Assembly: GCF_000449425.2 (NCBI RefSeq) | Contig: NZ_AVHW01000030.1 | Span: forward strand, 1-52,589 | Source: Clostridioides difficile CD160 | GTDB lineage: Bacteria; Bacillota; Clostridia; Peptostreptococcales; Peptostreptococcaceae | DNA: 52,589 nucleotides | Direction: 5' to 3' | Part shown: positions 9,483-18,677 of the stretch, one piece after another | Position numbering within the stretch: the first letter of the stretch is position 1 | Layout: every line of letters begins with the position of its first letter | Notes under the pieces: model-generated | What the model was told of the DNA's origin: nothing | What the model saw: the letters and a program-made list of their open reading frames with translations, nothing else | Database searches by the model: none | Translations under genes and position numbers: made by a program

Positions 9483-10177
9483 AACCATTGGTTCTAGTTG
9501 TAGAAGATGATAAGCCAATTTGTAAATTTATAAAAGTGTCTCTTGAAACTCAAAACTATAGGTGTGTAGAGACTGATAATGGAGGGACAGCTATATCGCT
9601 CATACATTCTCTTGACCCAGATTTAATAATTTTAGATTTAGGTCTGCCAGATATTGATGGGATTGAGGTAATTGGACGAGTTAGATCGTGTGCCAAAAAT
9701 AACAAAATAATTGTTGTTTCAGCAAGGGAACATGAGAGAGATAAAGTTGAGGCTTTAGATGGAGGAGCAGATGATTATTTGACAAAACCTTTTAGTGTAA
9801 CAGAGCTTTTAGCTAGGGTTCGTGTAGCACTTAGAAATAAGGCTCAACAAGGTAATATCAGTAATGATGTTACAAAGAATTTTGAAGTTAAAAATCTAAA
9901 GATAGATTATGAAAATCATACTGTTTCAATTAATGATAAAGAAATACATTTAACTCCAATTGAATATAAGATTATCGAATTGATGTCTAAGTATTCAGGG
10001 AGGGTTTTAACTCATAAATTTATAATAGATAAAGTTTGGGGAAATTACTATGAAAGTGAAAATCAGTCCCTTAGAGTATTTATGGCAAGCATAAGGAGAA
10101 AGATTGAAAAGAACCCTGCTCAGCCAGAGTATATTTTGACTGAAGTTGGAGTGGGTTATCGTATGGCAGATGAATAG
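9473..10177 (+). CDS. KdpE-like response regulator (OmpR family)
   Basis: 234 residues: receiver domain with acidic pocket (EDD at 11-13), phospho-acceptor Asp55 (LIILDLGLPD) and the conserved Lys in TKPFS, then an OmpR-type winged helix (LTPIEYKIIELM...HKFIIDKVWG...LRVFMASIRRKIE...VGVGYRM). It starts at GTG within the end of the kinase gene, with the ribosome site GAGGAGGCG 9 bp upstream, so translation is coupled. It is the partner of the KdpD-like kinase; targets are not visible here. Confidence 0.92.
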   Translation: MEIKPLVLVVEDDKPICKFIKVSLETQNYRCVETDNGGTAISLIHSLDPDLIILDLGLPDIDGIEVIGRVRSCAKNNKIIVVSAREHERDKVEALDGGADDYLTKPFSVTELLARVRVALRNKAQQGNISNDVTKNFEVKNLKIDYENHTVSINDKEIHLTPIEYKIIELMSKYSGRVLTHKFIIDKVWGNYYESENQSLRVFMASIRRKIEKNPAQPEYILTEVGVGYRMADE

Positions 10178-10255
10178 TTGCTAAATTAAGATGAATGGTA
10201 ATTGGATAAAAATTATTTGCCATTTGAGCAAATATAAATATTTTAAAACGAATAG

Positions 10256-10330
10256 AAAGAGCTATATATACTTTATAATGAATAGATATAAAATCAAGTT
10301 ATCTAATCTTAAATATATATAGCTCTTTTT
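10256..10330 (+). terminator. Terminator of the two-component operon
   Basis: Perfect 15-bp arms AAAGAGCTATATATA (10256-10270) and complement (10314-10328), running directly into T residues. Confidence 0.75.
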
Positions 10331-10887
10331 GCATTATAAAATATATATATTAAAAAAATAAAATACATTTCAAATTGAAGATTAATCTAATATAAACATT
10401 ATCTTTTATAGAAAATTTATTTATGCATAATAGATTATTTTTAAACAATATATATTGATATAAAAAGTTATTTTTTTTATTTTTATATCAATCTTTGTGA
10501 TATTATATAATATATCTATAGGAATAATATGGAGAATTTATTATAATTGGGTACTTTAACCAATTATTAATTGTAGTAGTAATTTGCATATTTTTAAACA
10601 GATAAGGTATTATCTTTCTGTATGATTAAACTATTTATTCTATAGAAATATTTATAATTTGCGTGTTTGGAATAGCTAAATATAAGATATTACTATATAT
10701 ATGTATTAAATTAAGTATTACAAAACTTTATTCTATAATTAACATAATGGTGCGTTCTATTTATCAAAAAATATAACGTTATTAAGATGATATTTTCGAC
10801 TATAAAAAAGTATAATATCATTACCAAATGTATAGCAAAACTTTAAAGCTTCAAAAACTCAAACTGGATAAAAGGAGTTATACATAA
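10331..10887. other. 557-bp AT-rich leader/intergenic region
   Basis: No coding frame was recognised. It holds an inverted repeat with 12-bp arms (TTGATATAAAAA at 10455-10466 and complement at 10480-10491) and then AT-rich sequence up to the GGDEF/EAL gene. I looked for GEMM-I and GEMM-II c-di-GMP riboswitch motifs here and saw none. Confidence 0.5.
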
Positions 10888-13800
10888 ATGAAGATGATAA
10901 ATTTAATAGATGAATTGGATGAAATTGTATATGTTTCTTCTTTGGACACATATGAACTTTTATATATTAATAAAATTGGAAAAAAGACAATGGGGCTTGA
11001 TGATATCTCTCATAGAAAGTGTTATGAAGCATTACAAGGTAAAGATTCTCCTTGCGAATTTTGCACAAACTCCATTTTGAAAGAAGATAAATATTATATA
11101 TGGGAAAATACAAATACTCGAACAAATAGACATTTTATATTAAAGGATAAGTTGATTAAATGGGAAGGTAAATATGCACGATTAGAAATAGCTCTTGATA
11201 TTACAGAAAAGGAAAATATAAGTAAGTCAATAGCAGAAAAATTAGAAATAAAGGAGCTACTAGTTGGATGTATTAAACATCTTATAACAGAGTCTAATTT
11301 TTCTGATGCTGTAAATCTAGTGCTAAGTAATATTGGGAAATTCCACAAAGCTGATAGAGCATATGTTTTTGAAGTCTCTGAAGATGGAAAAAAAATAACC
11401 AATACATATGAATGGTGTAACGAAGGCGTTGAGCAACAGAGGCAATCATTGAAAAATCTTGATATTAATGAATTAAAAAATTGGTTTTTATTATTTCAGC
11501 AAAAAGGCTTTGTGATAATTGATAATGTAGAGAGTATAAGGGAAACACAGCCAATGGAATATGAAATTTTAAGACCTCAAAACATTAAAAGTTTAATGGC
11601 CTCTTCATTAAAACAAGATGATAAAATAATAGGATTTATTGGAGTTGATAATCCACAAAAGGCTGTTGGAGACACTTCTCTTTTAACATCTCTATCTTAT
11701 TTCTTATTATCTGAGATGAAAAAAAGAAAAATAGAAAATAAATTAAATTATATGAGTTACTATGACTTCTTGACTGGAGCGTATAATAGAAATAAATATA
11801 TTAAATATATAGATAATTTTGACAATAATAAAGTTAAATCCATGGGTGTTGTATTTATAGATATAAATGGATTAAAAGACATTAATGATAGCTTTGGACA
11901 TGCGAGAGGAGATTCTACCATTGTATCAGCTTGTGTAACAATAAAAAAATATTTTCATTCTCATAATGTTTACCGTATTGGAGGAGATGAGTTTGTTGTA
12001 TTATGTGAAGACATCTCAAAACAATTCTTTGAAGAATTAGTAATTTGGTTAAGTGAAGAGTTTAAGGAAACTATGGTATATAGTGTAGCTATAGGAAGTA
12101 TTTGGAGTGAAAATAATATAGACATATATAGATTGACTAAAATTGCTGATGAGATAATGTACCAAGATAAGAAAAGATACTATAATAAGAAGAAGTTGAA
12201 GAATAATGAAATAGAGGAAATGAATAATCTAAGTGATTCTACTAACGATATTTTATTTAAGTATAGAGACTTAGATAATGAGGTGTATTTTGATAATGTA
12301 GTGAGTGAGGGTTATTCTAAGGCTTATAAAAAATTGGCATATAATACATATGATATAATCTTAGCTATTTCCATAGAACAAAATTTAATTACGCAAATTT
12401 ATCAATCAGAAAATAATATTTTTAGTTTCCCTATGAAGGAAAATATGGAGGAAACTTTTTTATATATTAAAAAATATTTAATCCATCCGGGTGATAGAAT
12501 ATTGTTTGATGGAAATAATTTTTTAAAGTCGCTTGATAATTTCTGTAACAATGAACAAGACGATTTAGAGTTAAGTTTTGAGTATAGACGTCTAGGAATA
12601 GATAAAAGGTACTATTGGGCATCAATTTGTGTACTAAAGATTACCAACAAAAACAAGTTAGGTGATGAACAGACACATATTTTAGTTGCTATTAAAAACA
12701 TAGATTATCTTATGCAAATACATAAAAATCAGAAGGATATGTTGACAGGTTTATATAGTTATGAAGGTTTCTGTCAACAAACAACTCTATTACTTAAAGA
12801 ATATCCAGATAAACAGTATGCTATTATAATGATGGATATAGATAAATTTAAAGTAATCAATGACATTTATGGTATTAGAGAAGGAGATAGAACCTTAATA
12901 TATATTGCAGAATTGATTCAAAAAAACCTTGATTCTAATGATATATGTTGCCGTATGTATGCAGATGTATTTTACATATTTTATGAGAGTTATTCAGATA
13001 GAGATATTCATAAATTAATTTATAAAATTACTAATAATTTAAATATGAAAAAGTTTGAATATATGTTAGTACCATGTTTTGGGATTTATAGAATTTTAGA
13101 TAATCATATACCAATTACAAATGCTTGTGAAATGGCGGGGTATGCACATAAGAAAGTAAAAAAACAGAGTATAAATCATTATATGTTTTATGATGAGACT
13201 ATAAGAAATGATGCACTTGAAGAAAAACAGATGGAAAGAGAAATGGAATATGCACTTGAAGATGGACAATTTCAAGTATATTTACAACCCAAGTATAATC
13301 TTAAGATAAATAAAATTGTTGGGGCAGAGGCATTAGTTAGATGGGTTCATCCAGAAAAAGGTATAATACCTCCAATAAAATTTATTTCTCTATTTGAGAA
13401 GAATGGATTTATCATTAAATTGGATATGTATGTATGGGAACAAGCATGTTTCTTGATTAAAAAATGGATAGATTCAGGTGAAGAGCCAGTTCCTATATCT
13501 GTAAATGTATCAAGATTGCATTTGCATAATCCACACTTTAGAGAAATAGTTTTAACCTTAATAGAAAAATATAATATACCAATATCGTTTTTGGAATTAG
13601 AGCTTACAGAGAGTTTATTTATTAAAAATATAAAATTATTTGCTAAGATAATAGCCGAGCTTAGAACTGATGGTATTGTTTTAAATATGGATGACTTTGG
13701 TTCAGCTTACTCTTCATTAAACATGTTAAAAAATATTAATATTGATACATTAAAGATTGACTGTGGTTTTTTTAATGATGAAGAAATTACAGAAAGAGAA

Positions 13801-14010
13801 AAAATAGTTTTAAAACATACTATAAATATGGCAAAAGATTTAAATATGAATGTAGTTGCAGAAGGTGTAGAGACAAAAGAGCAAGCTGAATTTTTATTGA
13901 GTTTAGATTGTGTAATAATCCAAGGTTATTACTATTGTAAGCCAATCCCAAGTGATGATTTTGAGAATTTATTATATAACAATCAAGGGAGTCAATTGGT
14001 TATAACTTAA
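10888..14010 (+). CDS. c-di-GMP turnover protein: PAS-GAF-GGDEF-degenerate GGDEF-EAL
   Basis: 1040 residues, no membrane segment. Order: PAS-like domain with a Cys cluster (CYEALQGKDSPCEFC, about 50-65), GAF (about 120-280), a first GGDEF domain with intact RIGGDEFVVL, a PAS-like linker, a second GGDEF-fold domain whose signature is degenerate (RMYADVFYIFY) and a C-terminal EAL domain. The EAL domain keeps key motifs: EALVRW, NVS, ELTES, DDFGSAYSSL and AEGVET. It is therefore expected to be a phosphodiesterase, and the first GGDEF could make c-di-GMP or bind GTP. No RxxD inhibitory site lies before the first GGDEF. Start ATG has AAAGGAG upstream. Cytoplasmic; the PAS and GAF domains suggest a small-ligand or redox input. 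Confidence 0.9.
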   Translation: MKMINLIDELDEIVYVSSLDTYELLYINKIGKKTMGLDDISHRKCYEALQGKDSPCEFCTNSILKEDKYYIWENTNTRTNRHFILKDKLIKWEGKYARLEIALDITEKENISKSIAEKLEIKELLVGCIKHLITESNFSDAVNLVLSNIGKFHKADRAYVFEVSEDGKKITNTYEWCNEGVEQQRQSLKNLDINELKNWFLLFQQKGFVIIDNVESIRETQPMEYEILRPQNIKSLMASSLKQDDKIIGFIGVDNPQKAVGDTSLLTSLSYFLLSEMKKRKIENKLNYMSYYDFLTGAYNRNKYIKYIDNFDNNKVKSMGVVFIDINGLKDINDSFGHARGDSTIVSACVTIKKYFHSHNVYRIGGDEFVVLCEDISKQFFEELVIWLSEEFKETMVYSVAIGSIWSENNIDIYRLTKIADEIMYQDKKRYYNKKKLKNNEIEEMNNLSDSTNDILFKYRDLDNEVYFDNVVSEGYSKAYKKLAYNTYDIILAISIEQNLITQIYQSENNIFSFPMKENMEETFLYIKKYLIHPGDRILFDGNNFLKSLDNFCNNEQDDLELSFEYRRLGIDKRYYWASICVLKITNKNKLGDEQTHILVAIKNIDYLMQIHKNQKDMLTGLYSYEGFCQQTTLLLKEYPDKQYAIIMMDIDKFKVINDIYGIREGDRTLIYIAELIQKNLDSNDICCRMYADVFYIFYESYSDRDIHKLIYKITNNLNMKKFEYMLVPCFGIYRILDNHIPITNACEMAGYAHKKVKKQSINHYMFYDETIRNDALEEKQMEREMEYALEDGQFQVYLQPKYNLKINKIVGAEALVRWVHPEKGIIPPIKFISLFEKNGFIIKLDMYVWEQACFLIKKWIDSGEEPVPISVNVSRLHLHNPHFREIVLTLIEKYNIPISFLELELTESLFIKNIKLFAKIIAELRTDGIVLNMDDFGSAYSSLNMLKNINIDTLKIDCGFFNDEEITEREKIVLKHTINMAKDLNMNVVAEGVETKEQAEFLLSLDCVIIQGYYYCKPIPSDDFENLLYNNQGSQLVIT

Positions 14011-14110
14011 GATAAACGATTTATGTAAATTGTTTAAGAACATTTCAAATAAATTGAATCTAAAAATCTTGTAAAAATAGTCTGTATATGTTTAACAAAA
14101 TAACATTTCT

Positions 14111-14425
14111 AAGTTTAAACATGTACAGACTTTGTAGTGTTTAAAATTCAAATTTAAGTTTAAATATGTACAGACTTTGTAGTATTTAAAATTCAAATTT
14201 AAGTTTAAACATGTACAGGCTTTGTAGTATTTAAAATTCAAATCTAAGTTTAAACATGTACAGGCTTTGTAGTGTTTAAAATTCAAATTTAAGTTTAAAC
14301 ACATGCAGACTCTGTAGTATTTAAAATTTAAATTTAAGTTTAAACATGTACAGACTCTGTAGTGTTTAAAATTCAAATCCAAGTTTAAACATATACAAAT
14401 TTTGTAATGTCTAAAATTCAAATTT
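14111..14425. repeat. Minisatellite: seven tandem 45-bp units
   Basis: Units begin with AAGTTTAAA at 14111, 14156, 14201, 14246, 14291, 14336 and 14381, each exactly 45 bp apart and differing by a few substitutions. Each unit could form a hairpin (AAGTTTAAAC near one end with GTTTAAAATTCAAATTT). Because 45 is divisible by 3, the minus strand has an open frame of 15-residue repeats (consensus NFKHYKVCTCLNLNL). It begins at TTG without a ribosome site, so I do not call it a gene. It lies just past the GGDEF/EAL stop codon. Copy number probably varies between strains. Confidence 0.95.
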
Positions 14426-14570
14426 TTAGTAAAAAATTTATCTAGAGATGTTTGTGTATAAGTTCTTTACCATAAATATAGAATGTGAGATAATAAATTA
14501 GATAAAAAGAGAAAGCAATGAGGGTATAATTTTTAGAAAGTATAAAATCTATGGATTAGGAGCGAAGTTT

Positions 14571-15857
14571 ATGATAGTGGGTATTATAGGTCCTTCAGAC
14601 TCTGGCTTTAAGATAAAGGATGATTTAAAACAGATAGACAGTGATTTAGAAACTAAAATATATGTAAGAGAAAAAGTGGTAGATACAATAGAAGTTATTT
14701 CTAAATGTGAAGATGAATGTGATGCTATTATATTTACAGGATGTGCAGTTTATGAATTTATAAAATCTAAGTATGAGATAAGTAAACCACATTCCTTTGT
14801 ACCAAGAAGTGGGACAAGTATAATGAAGGCATTTTGGGCAATCAAAAGCGTAAATATAAATTTAGATAAATTCAGTATAGATGTAGTAGATAAATATGTA
14901 GTAGAAGATGCACTTAAAGAATTTGATATTAAAGCTACAAGTGTGTTTTGTAATCCATTTTCTTTGGAAGTTGGAGAATCTGAGCTTGTAGAATGGCACA
15001 TAAAGCTATTTGAAGAAAAGAAAACAGACATAATGTTAACTGGTTTTGGTGCAGTATACAATGAGTTAAAAGAAAGAGGTTATCCAGTATTTCGACTACA
15101 AGCTACTATACAATTAATCAAAGAAAGCTATGAGAAAGTAAAGAGTGAATATGCTCTAAGTAAGGCTAGATTTTCTCAAATTGCTGTTGAAATCCTTAGT
15201 ATAATAGATTATAAAGAAAAGATAGATAACTATTATTCTGATATGATAAAAAAATCGGATATGGATAAGCTTGTAGTAAACTATGTGAGAAGTATTCAAG
15301 GCTCCCTATTTTTATTTGGAAGGAATGATTATGTTGTATTTGTTCATAAAGGAGTAGCTGATAATGAATATAATTATGACAAGTTATTTAAACTAAAGAG
15401 AGATATAAAAGATATGGGATTTTCTCTTAGTATAGGAATTGGTACTGGAGTAACTGCATATCAAGCTGAAAATAATGCACATAAAGCATTAAGGCATTCT
15501 ATAGATTCAAAAGAAATTGGCATATATTTAGTAGATGAAGATGAAAACATAAGAGGTCCTTTAGCTTCAGAAAATGAGTTAAATTACTCTTTAATGTTAT
15601 CTGATGAAAAAGTAATAGATATATCTAAAAAGACGGGAATGAGTTGTGAGTCAGTTGCAAAAATTATTGCTATAAGTGAAAATAGAAAAAGTAAAATTTA
15701 TGATTCAAAAGAATTGGCAGAATATCTTAATGTAAGCGAAAGAAGTGCAAGACGTATATTAAATAAAATAGTGAGTGCAGACCTAGGTAGAATATGTGCT
15801 AAAGAAACTAGTATTGGTGGAGGAAGACCAAAAAATATTACTGAAATATTGTTCTAA
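14571..15857 (+). CDS. Transcriptional regulator with GGDEF-like/GTP-cyclohydrolase-III-like domain and C-terminal HTH
   Basis: 428 residues, soluble. The N-terminal half (about 1-200) resembles a PrpR-N-like sensing fold. The middle (about 240-335) has GSLFLFGRNDYVVFVHKG and IGIGTGVTAYQAENNAHKAL, a pattern of the GGDEF-like domain seen in CdaR/PucR-type regulators and archaeal GTP cyclohydrolase III. It lacks a GGDEF signature. The C terminus (about 375-428) is a helix-turn-helix (DSKELAEYLNVSERSARRILNKIV) with an RPK-rich wing. Ribosome site AGGAGCG, 8 bp before ATG. It faces the peptidase/AbgT operon across a shared terminator and may control it; that link is inference. Confidence 0.65.
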   Translation: MIVGIIGPSDSGFKIKDDLKQIDSDLETKIYVREKVVDTIEVISKCEDECDAIIFTGCAVYEFIKSKYEISKPHSFVPRSGTSIMKAFWAIKSVNINLDKFSIDVVDKYVVEDALKEFDIKATSVFCNPFSLEVGESELVEWHIKLFEEKKTDIMLTGFGAVYNELKERGYPVFRLQATIQLIKESYEKVKSEYALSKARFSQIAVEILSIIDYKEKIDNYYSDMIKKSDMDKLVVNYVRSIQGSLFLFGRNDYVVFVHKGVADNEYNYDKLFKLKRDIKDMGFSLSIGIGTGVTAYQAENNAHKALRHSIDSKEIGIYLVDEDENIRGPLASENELNYSLMLSDEKVIDISKKTGMSCESVAKIIAISENRKSKIYDSKELAEYLNVSERSARRILNKIVSADLGRICAKETSIGGGRPKNITEILF

Positions 15858-15900
15858 AAAACCATATAAACTACTGTGATAAATTATTATATGAAATACT

Positions 15901-15963
15901 AAAACCTATGTAAAACAACCTTTTAAGATATAACTTATAAAGTTGAAGATACATAGGTTTTTA
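15901..15963. terminator. Bidirectional terminator between convergent genes
   Basis: AAAACCTATGTA (15901-15912) pairs with its complement at 15950-15961. T-runs on plus and A-runs on the other side suit termination of both the regulator and the M20 peptidase genes. Confidence 0.75.
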
Positions 15964-15995
15964 GTTTTATAATTTAAATAGATGTATTGTAATAT

Positions 15996-17102
15996 TTATA
16001 ATTTAATCATATGGTAAACTATTTTAGCAGTATCATATAATTCATCTATATTTACATATTCATTAACTGTGTGAACATCATACATACCTAGACTTAATAT
16101 AGCACAATTATATCCAAGATTAGCTAATATATTTGCGTCACTTCCACCACCAATTACCATTGGATTTGGAACAACACCAACTTTTCTTATTGCTTCTTCA
16201 CTCAACTTGAAAACATGGCTATCTTTACTAAGTTCAAAACTAGGATAAGACATATTATATTCAAAAGTATAAGTAGTATTAAATTTAGATGCAGCATCTT
16301 TACAGCATTTTTCCATATGATTAAGCTCATATTCTAATGTGTCAGGTATATGAGACCTAATTTCAGCAGTCAATGTAACCTTATCAGTTACTATATTTGT
16401 AGCCCCACCACCTTCTATTTTACCTATGTTTGAAGTAGTTAAGGAATCTATTCTACCTATATGCATATTACTTATTGCATGAGAGGCTACCAATATAGCA
16501 TTTATACCTTTTTCAGGCTCTATACCAGCATGTGCTTTCTTTCCATAAAAAGAGATTTTTATAGATTGTTGAGCAGGAGCTTTATATGCTATCGAACCAA
16601 TAGCTCCACCAGAATCTAAAATCACCATATCTTTACAAGGTAAATTGTCAGGGTTGAAGTTTTTAACACCATGCATACCAGCTTCCTCACAGATTGTAAA
16701 ACAAAGATAAATATCTCTATGTGGTATTTTTTCTGTAATAACATGTTCTAAAGCTTCAAGTATAGCAGCTATTCCAGCCTTATCATCTGCACCAAGTGTA
16801 GTAGTTCCATCACTTCTAACTACATTACCATCTAGTACAGGATTTACACCTAAGCAAGGTTGAACTTGGTCCATATGTGCACATAAACAAAGTGGTCGGC
16901 TTCCTTCTTCACCTTTTATATGGGCAATAACATTACCTGTATTACCACCATATTTTTCACCAGCATCATCTATAATGGCATCTATATTTCTTTCTTTTAA
17001 GTAGTTTACTAGCCATTTAGACATTTCTAATTCTTGATTAGATGGACTATCAATTCTAACCATATCCATAAAATTATTTATAAGTCTATTTTTATCTAAC
17101 AT
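15996..17102 (-). CDS. M20 family peptidase, PepT-like
   Basis: 368-residue zinc aminopeptidase/carboxypeptidase-type enzyme. It shows the M20 metal-binding pattern: LCAHMDQV (His), TLGADDKAG (bridging Asp), CEEAG (catalytic Glu then metal Glu), a VILDSGG segment and GGGSDANIL near the end. The dimerisation (lid) domain is about 180-295. Likely cytosolic di-/tripeptide or N-acyl-amino-acid hydrolysis. It is encoded 33 bp downstream of the AbgT transporter gene on the same strand, with AAAAGGAG before its ATG, so uptake and cleavage of the same amide substrate are likely coupled. Confidence 0.85.
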   Translation of the reverse strand: MLDKNRLINNFMDMVRIDSPSNQELEMSKWLVNYLKERNIDAIIDDAGEKYGGNTGNVIAHIKGEEGSRPLCLCAHMDQVQPCLGVNPVLDGNVVRSDGTTTLGADDKAGIAAILEALEHVITEKIPHRDIYLCFTICEEAGMHGVKNFNPDNLPCKDMVILDSGGAIGSIAYKAPAQQSIKISFYGKKAHAGIEPEKGINAILVASHAISNMHIGRIDSLTTSNIGKIEGGGATNIVTDKVTLTAEIRSHIPDTLEYELNHMEKCCKDAASKFNTTYTFEYNMSYPSFELSKDSHVFKLSEEAIRKVGVVPNPMVIGGGSDANILANLGYNCAILSLGMYDVHTVNEYVNIDELYDTAKIVYHMIKL

Positions 17103-17135
17103 AAATTTTTCTCCTTTTAGAAAGATTTAAATAAA

Positions 17136-18677
17136 TTACATACTATATGAAGGTAGTATTCCAGGTCCTAATGGAATATTAAATACCATAAATAATATCA
17201 ATAATATAGTCCACACTATTAAGAATGAGATTGAGTATGGTATCATGTTAGCTATTACAGTACCCATACCAGCATCTTTATCATATTTTCTCGTGAATGC
17301 TAGTATAATAGGGAAGTATGGAAATAATGGGCTAAGTGGGTTTGTTATACAATCACCTATACGATAAGCCATTTGAGTAAGTGCTGGATTATATCCAACC
17401 ATCATAAACATTGGTACAAATATAGGTGCAAGGATAGCCCATTTTGCAGATGCACTACCTATAAATAAATTTATAAAGCAAGACAAGATAATAAATCCTA
17501 TCAATAATAAAGGCCCATTTATGCCTGCTGATTTTAAAAATTCTCCACCTTTTACAGCTAGTATTAGACCTAAATTACTATTTGTAAATAATTGTAGGAA
17601 TTGTGAAGCTGCAAATGCTAGTATTATATATCCGCCCATATCACTCATTGCACCAGCCATTATAGAGACAACGTCCTTGTCCTTCTTTATTTTACCAATA
17701 GTTTTTCCATATACAACACCAGGTATAAAAAATGCTAATGCTATGATAGGTACCATACCTTTCATAAGAGGAGCATTATTTGATAGTAAATCTCCTGTTT
17801 CTGGGTCAGCTAAGAATGGTTTTTTACCAATTACACTAAGAGCTATTATGATTGCTATATATATTAATATACTTATACCAGCCTTTTTAAGACCTTTTTT
17901 TTCTACATCATTAAGACTACCATCAACATCTAATTCTGCATTTCCTTCATACTTACCAAATCTAGGTGCTACAATTTTTTCTGTTACCCATGTTGCCAAC
18001 AGTATTAGAACAAAAGTTGATGCTATCATAAAAAATAAGTTCATTGTTGCATTAGCCTGAAATCCAGAATCAATCATTTGAGCTGCTGGAACTGTAAAAC
18101 TTGCAGCAAGTATATCATTGACACTTATCATTATATTTGCGGCAAATCCTAGACAGACTGCTGCATATCCAGAAAATAAACCTATAAGTGGATGTCTACC
18201 AACACCAAGGTATACAAGTGCAGCCAATGGTGGAAATAGTATCGTACCTGCATCTGATGCAATATTTGCAAGCATACCTATAGTCATTACAACAAGAGTT
18301 ACTTTTGTTTCAGGAATTTTGCTTACTGATGCTTTGATTGTTGCTGTCATAAGTCCAGTTTTATCACATACACCAGCACCTATCATAGTTACTAAAACTA
18401 GTCCTAAAGGAGCAAATCCTTGGAAGTTACTAACTATATTTCCTAAAAGAATTTGAAGTTGTTCTACAGTCAGTAAATTTACAGCTGTTATAGTTTCACC
18501 TGTACCAGGATGAACTACTGATATACCCATAGAGCCAACTATACTAGATAGTATAAGCAAGAGTACACATAGCCCTAAAAATATTGTAACTGGGTCTGGT
18601 AGTTTATTACCAACAATTTCTATTCTGTTTAATGTTCTGTCAAAAAAGTTTTTCTTCTTAACTACGTTATCATTCAT
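17136..18677 (-). CDS. AbgT-family transporter
   Basis: 513-residue membrane protein with about 12 hydrophobic segments. It starts with the family pattern (NRIEIVGNKLPDPVTIF) and contains the AbgT core DAGTILFPPLAALVY and SASAKWAILAPIFVPMFM. AbgT of E. coli imports p-aminobenzoyl-glutamate; other members are reported to act as sulfonamide or dipeptide transporters. Ribosome site GGGAGGAT, 4 bp before ATG. It is the first gene of an operon with the M20 peptidase, which suggests import of a peptide or aminoacyl amide for hydrolysis. A CodY-like box lies 145 bp upstream. Confidence 0.9.
   Translation of the reverse strand: MNDNVVKKKNFFDRTLNRIEIVGNKLPDPVTIFLGLCVLLLILSSIVGSMGISVVHPGTGETITAVNLLTVEQLQILLGNIVSNFQGFAPLGLVLVTMIGAGVCDKTGLMTATIKASVSKIPETKVTLVVMTIGMLANIASDAGTILFPPLAALVYLGVGRHPLIGLFSGYAAVCLGFAANIMISVNDILAASFTVPAAQMIDSGFQANATMNLFFMIASTFVLILLATWVTEKIVAPRFGKYEGNAELDVDGSLNDVEKKGLKKAGISILIYIAIIIALSVIGKKPFLADPETGDLLSNNAPLMKGMVPIIALAFFIPGVVYGKTIGKIKKDKDVVSIMAGAMSDMGGYIILAFAASQFLQLFTNSNLGLILAVKGGEFLKSAGINGPLLLIGFIILSCFINLFIGSASAKWAILAPIFVPMFMMVGYNPALTQMAYRIGDCITNPLSPLFPYFPIILAFTRKYDKDAGMGTVIANMIPYSISFLIVWTILLILFMVFNIPLGPGILPSYSM

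Noticed and set aside
7875..10177. Complete Kdp potassium system
   Set aside because: No kdpA, kdpB or kdpC genes lie within the window, and the kinase lacks the KdpD N-terminal domain.
10331..10887. c-di-GMP riboswitch before the GGDEF/EAL gene
   Set aside because: I looked for the GEMM-I and GEMM-II conserved motifs and did not find them.
14092..14421. Minus-strand open frame encoding 15-residue Cys-containing repeats
   Set aside because: It starts at TTG with no ribosome site, and its open frame follows simply from a 45-bp tandem repeat with no stop in one frame. I list it as a repeat only.
14111..14425. CRISPR array
   Set aside because: The units are contiguous with no unique spacers between them, and no cas genes are nearby.
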